From Actinoallomurus purpureus (GTDB lineage Bacteria > Actinomycetota > Actinomycetes > Streptosporangiales > Streptosporangiaceae): DNA of 64,000 bases. The DNA is taken from NCBI RefSeq assembly GCF_024055795.1, contig NZ_JAMXMY010000016.1, forward strand, positions 168,790 through 232,789, written 5' to 3'. Within the stretch, counting starts at the first letter, position 1; each line of letters starts with the position of its first letter. This document shows positions 52,927-61,566 of this stretch, piece by piece. The notes below the pieces were generated by a model. It was not told the origin of the DNA. It worked only from the letters and a program-made list of their open reading frames with translations, and did no database searches. Both the position numbers and the translations under genes were made by a program.

Positions 52927-54318
52927 TTACTTCGCCGACTCGGCGGCCTTCTGGACGGCGGCGGCGACGGCGTGGGCGACGTCCGGGTGGAAGACGCTCG
53001 GCACGATGTAGTTCGGGCCCAGCTCCTGGTCGGTGACGACGCCGGCCAGGGCCTGCGCGGCCGCGTGGAGCATGTCGAGCGTGACCGTACGGCCCTGCGC
53101 GTCCAGCAGCCCGCGGAAGACACCGGGGAAGGCCAGCACGTTGTTGATCTGGTTGGGGTAGTCGCTGCGGCCGGTGGCGACCACGGCGGCGTGCTCGCGC
53201 GCGGCGGCCGGGTCCACCTCCGGGTCGGGGTTGGCCAGCGCGAAGACCACCGCGTCGTCGTTCATCGTGGCGATGTCGTCGCCGCTGAGGATGCCCGGGG
53301 CGGAGACGCCGATGAAGACGTCGGCCCCGCGGACGGCGCCGCGCAGGTCGCCGTCATAGCCCTCGGGGTTGGTGTTGTCGGCGATCCAGCGCAGCGAGTC
53401 GTCGAGGTCGTCACGGCCGGTGTGCACCGCCCCGTGGTAGTCGCAGACGACCATGTGCTTGGCGCCCGCGTGCATGAGCAGTTTGAGCACGGCGTTGCCG
53501 GCCGCGCCCGCGCCGGCCATGGCGATGCGCACGTCGGCCAGGTCCTTGCCGACGACCCGCAGGGCGTTGGTCAGGGCGGACAGCACGACGATCGCGGTGC
53601 CGTGCTGGTCGTCGTGGAAGACGGGGATGTCCAGCAGGTCGCGGAGCCGCCGCTCGACCTCGAAGCAGCGAGGCGCGGAGATGTCCTCCAGGTTGATCCC
53701 GCCGAACGCCGGCGCGATGATCTGCACCGTGCGGACGATCTCGTCGGTGTCCTGCGTGTCGAGGCAGATCGGCCAGGCGTCGATGCCGGCGAACCGCTTG
53801 AACAGCGCCGCCTTGCCCTCCATGACCGGCAGGGCCGCCTCCGGCCCGATGTTTCCGAGGCCGAGCACCGCGGACCCGTCGGTGATCACCGCGACGCTGT
53901 TGCGCTTGACGGTCAGCCGCCGGACGTCTTCGGGGTTGCGGGCGATGGCGAGCGACACCCGCGCGACGCCGGGGGTGTACGCCATCGACAGCTCGTCGCG
54001 GTTGCGCAGGGGCACCTTCGACTGCATCTCGATCTTTCCGCCGAGGTGCATCAGGAAGGTGCGGTCGCTCACCTTGTGGATCGAGACGCCGTCCAGCCCC
54101 TCCAGGGCGTCGACGATCTCCTGGGCGTGCTCGGTGTCGCGAGTGGCGCAGGTGACGTCGATGCGGAGCCGGTCGTGACCGGCCGGGGTCAGGTCGAGCG
54201 CGGTGACGATGCCGCCCGCCTGCTCCACCGCTGCGGTGAGCTGGCTGACGGCCTTGCCGCCCGCGGGGACCTCGAGGCGGACGGTGATCGAATAGGACAC
54301 GCTCGGCACGGTGGCCAC
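52927..54318 (-). CDS. NAD(P)-dependent malic enzyme with an N-terminal ACT domain
   Basis: A 463-residue oxidative decarboxylase of malate to pyruvate. An ACT-like regulatory domain (about 1-80, SITVRLEVPAGGKAVSQL) is followed by the catalytic part: YTPGVARVSLAIA with the Tyr, KRNSVAVITDGSAVLGLGNIG, the catalytic Lys in MEGKAALFKRFAG, DDQHGTAIVVLSAL and AGAGAAGNAVLKLL for NAD. The GTG start has AAAGGAG upstream. Link to the cytidylate-kinase-like gene upstream is 75 bp and unclear. Confidence 0.93.
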   Translation of the reverse strand: MATVPSVSYSITVRLEVPAGGKAVSQLTAAVEQAGGIVTALDLTPAGHDRLRIDVTCATRDTEHAQEIVDALEGLDGVSIHKVSDRTFLMHLGGKIEMQSKVPLRNRDELSMAYTPGVARVSLAIARNPEDVRRLTVKRNSVAVITDGSAVLGLGNIGPEAALPVMEGKAALFKRFAGIDAWPICLDTQDTDEIVRTVQIIAPAFGGINLEDISAPRCFEVERRLRDLLDIPVFHDDQHGTAIVVLSALTNALRVVGKDLADVRIAMAGAGAAGNAVLKLLMHAGAKHMVVCDYHGAVHTGRDDLDDSLRWIADNTNPEGYDGDLRGAVRGADVFIGVSAPGILSGDDIATMNDDAVVFALANPDPEVDPAAAREHAAVVATGRSDYPNQINNVLAFPGVFRGLLDAQGRTVTLDMLHAAAQALAGVVTDQELGPNYIVPSVFHPDVAHAVAAAVQKAAESAK

Positions 54319-54393
54319 GTCAACTGCTCCTTTGTGAGGCGAAGACTCCGCACGCCAATGGTGTCATCCCTGCGTACGGAGGTCATGGCGAGG

Positions 54394-55032
54394 TCAGCTG
54401 ATCGCGTGCGCCGCCGTCACCACGATGTCGGCACAGGCAGCCGCGGCCAGCCGCGTACTGTCGATTACCAGATGATAAAGGCCTGGATCGGCGGGATCCG
54501 CCCGGTAGAAATGTTTGACGTACGCGGTGCGCGCCCGGTCGTTGTCGACGAGGAGGCGCTCGGCCTCCGCGGCGGAGATCTCCATCGACTCCTGGACGCG
54601 GGCGATCCGGCGGGCGCGGGGACCGTCGAGGCGGACGTGCAGCGTGGCGGGGTGGCCCGCGAGCACCATCTGCGCGGCCCGGCCGAGGATCACCGCCCCC
54701 TCGCCCCGGTCGGCGATCTCCTTGATCACCTGCTCGGTGCGGTGGACGAACTCCTCCTCGAGGACCACGCCGCGCTGCGGGAGGTAGACGTCCATGCCGC
54801 CGAGCGTGACGTTCGGCAGGCGCGCCGCGTTGGCCAGGATGCGGCCCAGCCCGTGCTCGGCGCGGTCGTCGTGGACGAGCGCCTCTTCGAGCGTGCAGCC
54901 GATGTCGGCCGCCACGGTGTACGGGATGGCCCGGTCGACGAACGGCACGCCGAGGCGCTCGGCGACGGCGGGGCCGATGACGCTGCCACCCGCCCCGAAC
55001 GTCGCGGAGATCGTGACGACTCCGGCCATCAC
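54394..55032 (-). CDS. cytidylate-kinase-like family protein
   Basis: A 212-residue P-loop NTPase of the cytidylate_kin_2 group. The start VVTISATFGAGGSVIGPAVAERLG resembles a P-loop in which the usual GKS is GGS, so nucleotide handling may be atypical. Later RAAQMVLAGHPATLHVRL and YHLVIDSTRL match the family. True CMP kinase activity is doubtful. It follows the thioredoxin-TPR gene by 24 bases. Confidence 0.85.
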   Translation of the reverse strand: MMAGVVTISATFGAGGSVIGPAVAERLGVPFVDRAIPYTVAADIGCTLEEALVHDDRAEHGLGRILANAARLPNVTLGGMDVYLPQRGVVLEEEFVHRTEQVIKEIADRGEGAVILGRAAQMVLAGHPATLHVRLDGPRARRIARVQESMEISAAEAERLLVDNDRARTAYVKHFYRADPADPGLYHLVIDSTRLAAAACADIVVTAAHAIS

Positions 55033-55056
55033 CCGCTCATCTCCGTTGGACCAATC

Positions 55057-55980
55057 TCAGAACAGCGCCGAGGCGAGTTTTCTCCGCGCGCGGGTCACGC
55101 GCGGGTCGTCCGGCGGAAGGACCTCGAACAGCGACAGCAGGTGCTTGCGGGCCGTCTCCCGCTCGTCGCCCGAGGTGCGGCGCACGGCGGCGATGAGGCG
55201 GTCGAACGCCTCATCGACCCGCCCTTCGACCAGTTCGAGGTCGGCGACCTTGGCCTGGGCGGCCGCGTCGTCGGGACGGGCTTCGGCGTCCGCGCGCACC
55301 GCCGCCGGTTCGTAGGACTGGGTGCGGCGCTGCAGGTCGACCAGGGCGAGACCGCTCTTGGCGAACGGGTCGTTCGGCCTGGTCTCCAGGATCCGCCCGA
55401 ATGCCTGGGCGGCGCCTTCCAGGTCCCCCCGCTGCAGGGCGGCCTCGGCCTCGACGTCCAGCGGATCGGCGGCCGGCTCCTGGACGCCGTCGGCCTCCTC
55501 GCCCTCGGGCAGCAGGCCCTGCTCGCGGAGCGCCGCGAACAGCTGGTCCAGCACCTGACGCACCTGCGGCTCGGGCGCGGCGCCGTTGAGCACGGGGAGC
55601 ATCTGGCCCGCGACCACGGCCGCGACGAAGGGGATGCCCTGGACGCCCATCCGGGAGAGCTGCTGGCCGAGTGCCGGGTTCGCGTCGATGTCCACCTTGG
55701 CGAGCACCCAGCGGCCCCCCGCCTCGCGGGCGAGCTTCTCCAGGATGGGGCCGAGCTGCTTGCACGGCTGGCACCAGTCGGCCCAGAAGTCGACGAGGAC
55801 CGGCACGCTGCGGGACCGGTCGACGACCTCGGTGTTGAACGTCGCGTCGGTCACGTCGATGACGTGAGAAGAGTCTTCCGAAGGTCCCGAGGCGGGGCGC
55901 TGCTGCTGCTGTTTCTGGGCCGCGGCACGCCGCGCACCGAGGTCGATCGCGCCGTGCAACGAGAAGTCCGATGACGTCAT
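55057..55980 (-). CDS. thioredoxin-domain protein with TPR C-terminal region (CnoX-like)
   Basis: A 307-residue protein. A Gln-rich N-terminal tail (about 20-35) precedes a thioredoxin domain (about 45-150) with active site WCQPC and cis-Pro in QGIPFVAAV. The remainder (about 170-305) forms TPR-like helices (AALQRGDLEGAAQAFGRIL, LELVEGRVDEAFDRLI). Similar in layout to E. coli YbbN/CnoX, a chaperone-redoxin, but with a complete CxxC. ATG 55978-55980 begins MTSSDFSLHGAIDLG. Confidence 0.9.
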   Translation of the reverse strand: MTSSDFSLHGAIDLGARRAAAQKQQQQRPASGPSEDSSHVIDVTDATFNTEVVDRSRSVPVLVDFWADWCQPCKQLGPILEKLAREAGGRWVLAKVDIDANPALGQQLSRMGVQGIPFVAAVVAGQMLPVLNGAAPEPQVRQVLDQLFAALREQGLLPEGEEADGVQEPAADPLDVEAEAALQRGDLEGAAQAFGRILETRPNDPFAKSGLALVDLQRRTQSYEPAAVRADAEARPDDAAAQAKVADLELVEGRVDEAFDRLIAAVRRTSGDERETARKHLLSLFEVLPPDDPRVTRARRKLASALF

Positions 55981-56079
55981 GTGTCCATCCTGCCGCATGC
56001 ACCGCCGAACGAATACGCGCGGCCGCCAGGTGATCGACCGAACACGCTCAATGATCAGGCGAACACGGCCAGTGGCCGG

Positions 56080-56098
56080 GTAGCACCTCGGGTGCTAC
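56080..56098 (-). terminator. small hairpin after the mutase gene
   Basis: GTAGCACC pairs with GGTGCTAC across a 3-base loop, 28 bases beyond the mutase stop at 56127. Confidence 0.6.
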
Positions 56099-56126
56099 AT
56101 CGTCGGGGGCCCGACCGGCTCCGGCG

Positions 56127-57785
56127 TCAGAAACGGGCCGGTTCCGCGTAGTCGCCCCACTCCTCCCGCAGCACGCCGCAGATCTCGCCGAGGGTCGCCT
56201 CGACCCGTACGGCGTCCAGCATGGCCGGGATCAGGTTGTCGTCGGTCCGGGCGACCTCGATCATCCGCCGCAGCGCCGCGTCGACCGCCGCCTGGTCCCG
56301 CGCCCCGCGCCGCTCGGCCAGGAGCCGGTTCTGCTCCCGCTCGACCTCGTGGCCGACCCGAAGGATCTCCAGGGGCTCCTCGATGCTCTGCGTGTGGCAG
56401 TTCACCCCGACGATCTTCTTCTCGCCCTTCTCCAGCTGCTGCTGGTACGTGAACGCGGCGTCGGCGATCTCGGCCATGAACCAGCCGTCCTCGATGCCGC
56501 GCAGGATGCCGCCGGTCATGGAGCCGTCCGGGCTCATGTCCTTGATCCGCGCGAAGATCCGTTCGGCCTCCTCCTCGAGGCGGTCGGTCAGCGCCTCGAC
56601 GTACCAGGAGCCGCCGAGCGGATCCACGACGTTGACCACACCGGTCTCCTCCATGATCACCTGCTGGGTCCGCACGGCGATCTCGGCGGCCTTCTCGCTC
56701 GGCAGCGCCAGCACCTCGTCGAGGGCGTTGGTGTGCAGGGAGTTCGTGCCGCCGAGCACGGCGGCGAGCGCCTCGACGGCGGTGCGCACGACGTTGTTGT
56801 CGGGCTGCTGCGCGGTGAGCGACACCCCGGCGGTCTGGGTGTGGAACCGCAGCCACTGCGCCTTCTCCGACGTCGCGCCGTACACGTCGCGCAGCCGGCG
56901 CGCCCAGATCCGGCGCGCCGCACGAAACTTGGCGATCTCCTCGAAGAAGTCGATGTGGGAGTCGAAGAAGAAGGACAGACCGGGAGCGAACGTGTTGACG
57001 TCGAGCCCTCGCGACAGGCCCAGCTCGACGTAGCCGAAGCCGTCCGCCAGCGTGAAGGCCAGTTCCTGGGCGGCCGTCGAGCCGGCCTCCCGGATGTGGT
57101 AGCCCGAGACGCTCAGGGGCTTGTACGCGGGGATGTCGGCGGCGCAGAACTCCATCAGGTCGCCGATGAGGCGCAGGTGCGGCTCCGGCGCGAAGAGCCA
57201 CTCCTTCTGCGCGATGTACTCCTTGAAGATGTCGGTCTGCAGGGTGCCGTCGAGGCCGTGGACGTCTGCGCCCTGCCGCTCGGCCGCCACGAGGTACATG
57301 CAGAAGATCGGCACCGCGGGCCCGGAGATCGTCATCGACGTCGTGATGTCGCCCAGCGGGATCCCGTCGAACAGGACGTCCATGTCGGCGGCGGAGTCGA
57401 TGGCGACACCGCAGTGGCCGACCTCGCCGAGGGCCCGGGGGTCGTCGGAGTCACGGCCCATGAGCGTCGGCATGTCGAAGGCGACCGACAGACCACCGCC
57501 GCCCGCGCCGAGGATCATCTTGTACCGCTCGTTGGTCTGCCGGGCGTTGCCGAAGCCCGCGAACTGCCGGATGGTCCAGGTGCGTCCCCGGTAGCCGGTG
57601 GCGTACAGGCCGCGCGTGTAGGGGTACTCGCCCGGCCAGCCGATGCGCTCGAACCGCGGATCGGCGGCCGGTGGCCCGTACACCGGGTCGACCTCGACGC
57701 CGGAGAGCGTGGTGAAGTCGGCGTCGCGTCGGCGGGAGGCGTCGAACCTCTGCTGCCAGCGACGGCGGCCCTCTTCGATGTCCAT
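56127..57785 (-). CDS. acyl-CoA mutase large subunit, isobutyryl-CoA-mutase type
   Basis: A 552-residue TIM-barrel subunit of an adenosylcobalamin-dependent mutase; it ends without the B12-binding domain, so a separate small subunit is required. Specificity residues read Phe75 (WTIRQFAGFG) and Gln193 (YIAQKEWLF), 118 apart, equivalent to Tyr89/Arg207 in methylmalonyl-CoA mutase and Phe80/Gln198 in IcmA. This supports isobutyryl-CoA/n-butyryl-CoA as substrates rather than methylmalonyl-CoA. ATG 57785 has AGGAG upstream. It lies downstream of a MarR gene and a perfect palindrome. The small subunit is not in the window. Confidence 0.88.
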   Translation of the reverse strand: MDIEEGRRRWQQRFDASRRRDADFTTLSGVEVDPVYGPPAADPRFERIGWPGEYPYTRGLYATGYRGRTWTIRQFAGFGNARQTNERYKMILGAGGGGLSVAFDMPTLMGRDSDDPRALGEVGHCGVAIDSAADMDVLFDGIPLGDITTSMTISGPAVPIFCMYLVAAERQGADVHGLDGTLQTDIFKEYIAQKEWLFAPEPHLRLIGDLMEFCAADIPAYKPLSVSGYHIREAGSTAAQELAFTLADGFGYVELGLSRGLDVNTFAPGLSFFFDSHIDFFEEIAKFRAARRIWARRLRDVYGATSEKAQWLRFHTQTAGVSLTAQQPDNNVVRTAVEALAAVLGGTNSLHTNALDEVLALPSEKAAEIAVRTQQVIMEETGVVNVVDPLGGSWYVEALTDRLEEEAERIFARIKDMSPDGSMTGGILRGIEDGWFMAEIADAAFTYQQQLEKGEKKIVGVNCHTQSIEEPLEILRVGHEVEREQNRLLAERRGARDQAAVDAALRRMIEVARTDDNLIPAMLDAVRVEATLGEICGVLREEWGDYAEPARF

Positions 57786-57814
57786 GAGCACTCCTCAGGC
57801 CGGTGGCTCTCCCT

Positions 57815-57838
57815 AGATACTAGGATGTCCTAGTATCT
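57815..57838. promoter_or_regulatory. perfect palindrome, probable MarR operator
   Basis: AGATACTAGGA and TCCTAGTATCT flank a two-base centre, giving 22 matched bases. It sits 30 bp upstream of the mutase ATG and between it and the MarR gene. Size and symmetry fit a MarR-family operator; binding by the adjacent regulator is inference. Confidence 0.72.
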
Positions 57839-57877
57839 CGTCGCCCACCACTCCCCGGCCGCTCACATCGAGCATCC

Positions 57878-58384
57878 TCAGTCCGTGAAGTCGCCGACGG
57901 CGACGCGGAGACCGCGGAGCGCGTCGAAGATCTTCTCCAGCTCGGCGGCGTCGGACGCGCCCATGGCGAAGTCGGCGGCGAGGAGGTCGGCCGTGGCGCG
58001 TTCCACGGTCTCCCGGCCGCTGTCGGTGATCTCCGCGAGCACGCCGCGGCCGTCGCGGGGGTTGGGACGGCGCCGGACGTACCCCTGACGCTCCAGCCGG
58101 TCGATGGTGTTGGTGACGCTCGTCGGGTGCACCATCAGCCGCTCGCCCATCTTCGACAGGGGCAGCGCGCCCTTCCGGCTGAACGTCAGCAGCACCAGCG
58201 CCTCGTACCGGGCGAAGGTGAGGCCGTACGGCTTGAGCAGAGCGTCGAGCTCGGCGATGAGGATGGCCTGCGCCCGCATGATCGAGGTCACCGCGAGCAT
58301 GGCGGGCGACCGCCCCCAGCGACGCTCCCAGAGATCTCCGGCGCGGGCGATCGGGTCGAAAGGCAGGTTGAGCGGCTTGGCCAC
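57878..58384 (-). CDS. MarR family transcriptional regulator
   Basis: A 168-residue winged-helix repressor. The wHTH (about 60-120) includes ALLKPYGLTFARYEALVLL, LPLSKMGERLMVHPTSVTNTIDRLERQGYV and the wing RRPNPRDGRGVLAEITDSG. Helices at both ends form the dimer. GTG 58382-58384. It is transcribed towards the mutase gene, with the palindrome in between, so it probably controls mutase expression in response to a CoA ester or acid. Confidence 0.92.
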   Translation of the reverse strand: MAKPLNLPFDPIARAGDLWERRWGRSPAMLAVTSIMRAQAILIAELDALLKPYGLTFARYEALVLLTFSRKGALPLSKMGERLMVHPTSVTNTIDRLERQGYVRRRPNPRDGRGVLAEITDSGRETVERATADLLAADFAMGASDAAELEKIFDALRGLRVAVGDFTD

Positions 58385-58638
58385 TCACATACGCTATCGC
58401 CTGACCGGCCCGAGATCCGCCGAATCACGCTTCATATCACCGGGCTCGCTCTGCAAATCCCGCGAATCAGTCGCAATCCCGGCGGCCGACTAAGGAACGC
58501 CGACGCGCATCATCAAGGCAAGTTATAGTTCCTTTGTCGACGCGTGCGGCCGACGGCAAAGAGGGGCGTCCGCGCAACCGTTCATCGCAGTGACCGCCCC
58601 CTGCCATCGCGCACGCGTCGCCAATTCGGGGGGTAATT

Positions 58639-59322
58639 ATGATCGGGGATTTTTCCGCGATCGTGGCACGGGGCCTGGGGATCCGCCGCGGGAGGCGGTG
58701 GATCCTGCGTCCCACCACGTTCGATGTGACACACGGTGTCGTGGGCCTGGCCGGCCCGGCCGGCCTGGGCAGGTCGGCGCTGCTCGAGACGCTGGCGACC
58801 CTGCGCCGCCCGTCCGCGGGCGATCTGGAGGTGCTGGGTCACGACGTGACCCGGCGGGCCGGACGGCGCGCGGTGCGCGCCCGGATCGGCCTGCTGCCCG
58901 CGCGATTCGCCTGGGTGTCGGGGTTGTCGACCCGCGACTTCGTGGCCTACGCGTCCTACTACAAATGCACACCCCGCCGGGCGGTCGACGCGATTCTGGA
59001 GCGATTCGGGCTCAGCGACGCCGCGGCGCTCGAAATGGACATGCTTCCGCAAGATCTGCGATTGCGCGCCGGACTGGCCGCCACGTGTGTGCACGAGCCG
59101 GAGCTCGTCTTTCTCGACGAGCCGCTCACCGGCATCGGCGATTCCGAGCGAGAAGAACTGATCCCGCTGCTGCGGGGCCTGGCCCCGACGGTGGTGGTCA
59201 CCGCCGCCGATCCGGCGGAGCTCGCGGGGTGGTGCGATCGAGGCTTCAACATGGTGCGGGGGCGCCTCATCGAGTCGCCGGGCGTCCCCCTCCCCCGGGC
59301 TCGGGTTCCGGCCGGTGTCTGA
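58639..59322 (+). CDS. degenerate ABC transporter ATP-binding protein
   Basis: A 227-residue ABC-ATPase-fold protein lacking key residues. Walker A is GPAGLGRSALLE, with Arg45 for the essential Lys. The signature is replaced by LPQDLRLRAG, and the switch His is absent (VVVTAADPA). Walker B, FLDEPLTG, remains. It probably cannot hydrolyse ATP normally. It is followed by a membrane protein gene overlapping by 8 bases, so it looks like one half of an ABC-2-type pair. ATG 58639 follows GGGGGG. Confidence 0.8.
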   Translation: MIGDFSAIVARGLGIRRGRRWILRPTTFDVTHGVVGLAGPAGLGRSALLETLATLRRPSAGDLEVLGHDVTRRAGRRAVRARIGLLPARFAWVSGLSTRDFVAYASYYKCTPRRAVDAILERFGLSDAAALEMDMLPQDLRLRAGLAATCVHEPELVFLDEPLTGIGDSEREELIPLLRGLAPTVVVTAADPAELAGWCDRGFNMVRGRLIESPGVPLPRARVPAGV

Positions 59323-60565
59323 CCTTGGGCGGGTGCTGCGGATCGACGCTCGCCGTACGGCCTTGTTCCTGGCCGTGCCGGCGCTCTCGTTCCTCGGTGC
59401 CGTGGCCGCGTGGCGGGCGCTGCTGCCCGGCGTCGCCTACTGGGACGACGCCGTGGCGGCGCTGTTCTCGTCGGTGTGCCTGCTGGGGCCGGCGTCGGCG
59501 GGGTTCGCCGCGTGGGTCGCCCTGCGCGAGCACCGTCTCGACTACCTGCGGGGCCTGACCGCCCGCTCACCCGCCCTGGGTCCGCTGCTCGACCTGCTCC
59601 TGCTGGGGATCGTCACGCTCTGCGCGTACGCCGTCGTGGCCCTGGTCGTCGCCGCCAAGACGATGATCCATGTGGAGGCGGGCCATCCGAAGCCGATCGG
59701 GCCGCTCGCCGGTGCGCTCACCCTGCTCGTGTACACCGTCATCGGCTATCTCGCCGGCCGCCTGGTCCCCCGCCTGCCGACGCCCGCGGCGGTCGCGGTG
59801 GTCACCTACCTGTGGGGCGCCGCCCGCCCCGACGCCTGGGCGGACCTGCTGCCGCCCCCGGGGGTCGGGCACGTCGGGCTGTTCGCCGCGCTGCGCACCG
59901 AGCTGCTCGCGGGTCAGGCGCTGTGGTCGTTCGGGCTCGGCACGGTCCTGGTCACCGGCTACCTGTGGGCGCTCACCCGGCACGCCTGGCTGGCCCTGCC
60001 GACGGTCGCGGCGGCGGGCGTCGTCGCGGGCACCACACTGTGGCTCCACGGGCAGCAGCGCGTCCCGCCGGTCGTGCCACGCGCCTTCGCGTACGCCTGC
60101 CGCCAGTGGCCGCTCACCGTCTGCGTGCACCCGGCGCTGCGCACGGCCCTGCCGTCGCTGGAGGCCGGGCTGACGCCCCTCGCCACGCGCCTGAGCGGCA
60201 CCCCTGGGCGCTTCGTCCGGGTCGAGCACCGGCCCGACAACGACTTCCCCCGGCCCGGCCACGGCGTCGTCTACATCCACCTGAGCGACCTGTCCCCGGG
60301 GTACGCCCACCGCGCGGAGCAGGAGATCGAGATCAGCCTGCTGGACGCGCGCACCTGCGGCGACCCCCGCCACGCCGTGGGCGCGCGCTACGGCGCCCTG
60401 GTCTCGGCGTGGCTGCTCGACGAGGCCCCGCCGCGGCCGGCCGACGCGGCGGCCACCCGCGCCTTCGCTCGCTGGGACGAGCAGCGGCGGCGCCGGTGGC
60501 TGCGCGCCCACTACGCCCGGTACCACTCCTGCACCCTGCGCGCCCGGGATTTCCGCGAGCCATGA
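59315..60565 (+). CDS. multi-pass membrane protein paired with the degenerate ABC ATPase
   Basis: A 416-residue protein. About seven hydrophobic helices occupy residues 15-255 (e.g. ALFLAVPALSFLGAVAA, LLLLGIVTLCAYAVVALVV), followed by a soluble C-terminal domain (about 260-416) with no recognised fold and Arg-rich end. Translationally coupled to the ABC ATPase gene (GTG 59315 inside its last codons). It resembles ABC-2-type permeases of unknown function in actinomycetes. Confidence 0.75.
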   Translation: MSDLGRVLRIDARRTALFLAVPALSFLGAVAAWRALLPGVAYWDDAVAALFSSVCLLGPASAGFAAWVALREHRLDYLRGLTARSPALGPLLDLLLLGIVTLCAYAVVALVVAAKTMIHVEAGHPKPIGPLAGALTLLVYTVIGYLAGRLVPRLPTPAAVAVVTYLWGAARPDAWADLLPPPGVGHVGLFAALRTELLAGQALWSFGLGTVLVTGYLWALTRHAWLALPTVAAAGVVAGTTLWLHGQQRVPPVVPRAFAYACRQWPLTVCVHPALRTALPSLEAGLTPLATRLSGTPGRFVRVEHRPDNDFPRPGHGVVYIHLSDLSPGYAHRAEQEIEISLLDARTCGDPRHAVGARYGALVSAWLLDEAPPRPADAAATRAFARWDEQRRRRWLRAHYARYHSCTLRARDFREP

Positions 60566-60614
60566 GCCGCGCGAACAACGTGCTCTTTCTCCGGGTATTC
60601 ACTATCGTCGGGCC

Positions 60615-61388
60615 GTGGACTGGAGCCTGCTGAAGTGTGCCCGCGCGGGGCACGTGACCTACGCCCCCGACGAGCCGGCGCTGCAAGATCGGCTGCACGT
60701 GGCCACGCCGGCCGGTGAGGCCTGGCGCTGCCTGCGGTGCGGCGCCTACGTCCACGGCGAGCCACACGACCGGGGCCCCGCCGACCGAGCCCCGCTCATC
60801 ATGCGCGGCCGGGAGCTGCGCAGCGAGCTGATCATGCGCTTCTTCGCCGTCGAGCGCGTGATCCGCGGGCTGGTGATCATCGCGGCGGCGTACGGCGTGT
60901 GGCGTTTCTCGGCCAACCGCGGATCGATCCAGCGGGCCTTCGAGAAGGACGTCCCGCTGCTGAAGCCGTTCGCGAGGCAGGTCGGCTGGGACCTCGATCA
61001 CTCCCGCATCGTCGAGAGCATCCGCCACGTCTTCACGCTCAAGTCCGAGACGCTGACCTGGTTCGCGGTCGGGCTCCTGGCGTACGCCCTGATCGAGATC
61101 GTCGAGGCGGTCGGCCTCTGGCTGGGCAAGCGGTGGGGCGAGTACTTCGCGGTGGTCGCCACGTCGTTCGGCCTGCCGCTGGAGATCTACGAGCTCACGG
61201 AGCGCATCACGGCCGTCCGCGTCGGCGCGCTGGTGATCAACCTCGGGCTGGTCCTGTACCTCCTGATCTCCAAGAGGCTCTTCGGCATCCGCGGCGGCAA
61301 GGAGGCCTTCGAGGCGCACCGGCGCGGCGCGTCGCTCATCGAGGTCGAGCAGGCGGCCGCGGCCCCGCACGCCGAGACCGCCGGCTAG
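60615..61388 (+). CDS. DUF2127 family membrane protein
   Basis: A 257-residue protein. The N-terminal soluble part (about 1-65) has a CxxC (WRCLRCGAYVHG) as in zinc ribbons. Four hydrophobic segments follow (about 75-95, 140-165, 175-195 and 205-225) with YFAVVATSFGLPLEIYELTERIT between, typical of DUF2127. Function unknown. GTG 60615. Stands 49 bases after the ABC permease-like gene. Confidence 0.88.
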   Translation: MDWSLLKCARAGHVTYAPDEPALQDRLHVATPAGEAWRCLRCGAYVHGEPHDRGPADRAPLIMRGRELRSELIMRFFAVERVIRGLVIIAAAYGVWRFSANRGSIQRAFEKDVPLLKPFARQVGWDLDHSRIVESIRHVFTLKSETLTWFAVGLLAYALIEIVEAVGLWLGKRWGEYFAVVATSFGLPLEIYELTERITAVRVGALVINLGLVLYLLISKRLFGIRGGKEAFEAHRRGASLIEVEQAAAAPHAETAG

Positions 61389-61566
61389 GCGACCGGCGCC
61401 ACCGAACAGGCGACGGGCGAGGGCGCGCGCACTCGACGTCGCGGCCAGTATGAACGGACGGCCAGGTCACACGCATGTGCCGTCGCGGCCCCGCGAACCG
61501 TGGATGAGTCAGTCCCTTCCGGGGTAATGATGCCGTGCTTAGCCGATACCCCCAGAGGTGAGACGA

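Noticed and set aside
54394..55032. Genuine CMP kinase (cmk)
   Set aside because: The P-loop lacks the usual GKS and the sequence fits the cytidylate-kinase-like family instead.
52972..55974. 1000-codon plus-strand open frame opposite malic enzyme, kinase-like and thioredoxin genes
   Set aside because: It spans three confident minus-strand genes and their gaps, and has Val/Asp/Gly-rich shadow composition with no domain.
56349..57833. Long plus-strand frame opposite the mutase gene
   Set aside because: The mutase is certain; the antisense frame is a shadow and also covers the palindromic operator.
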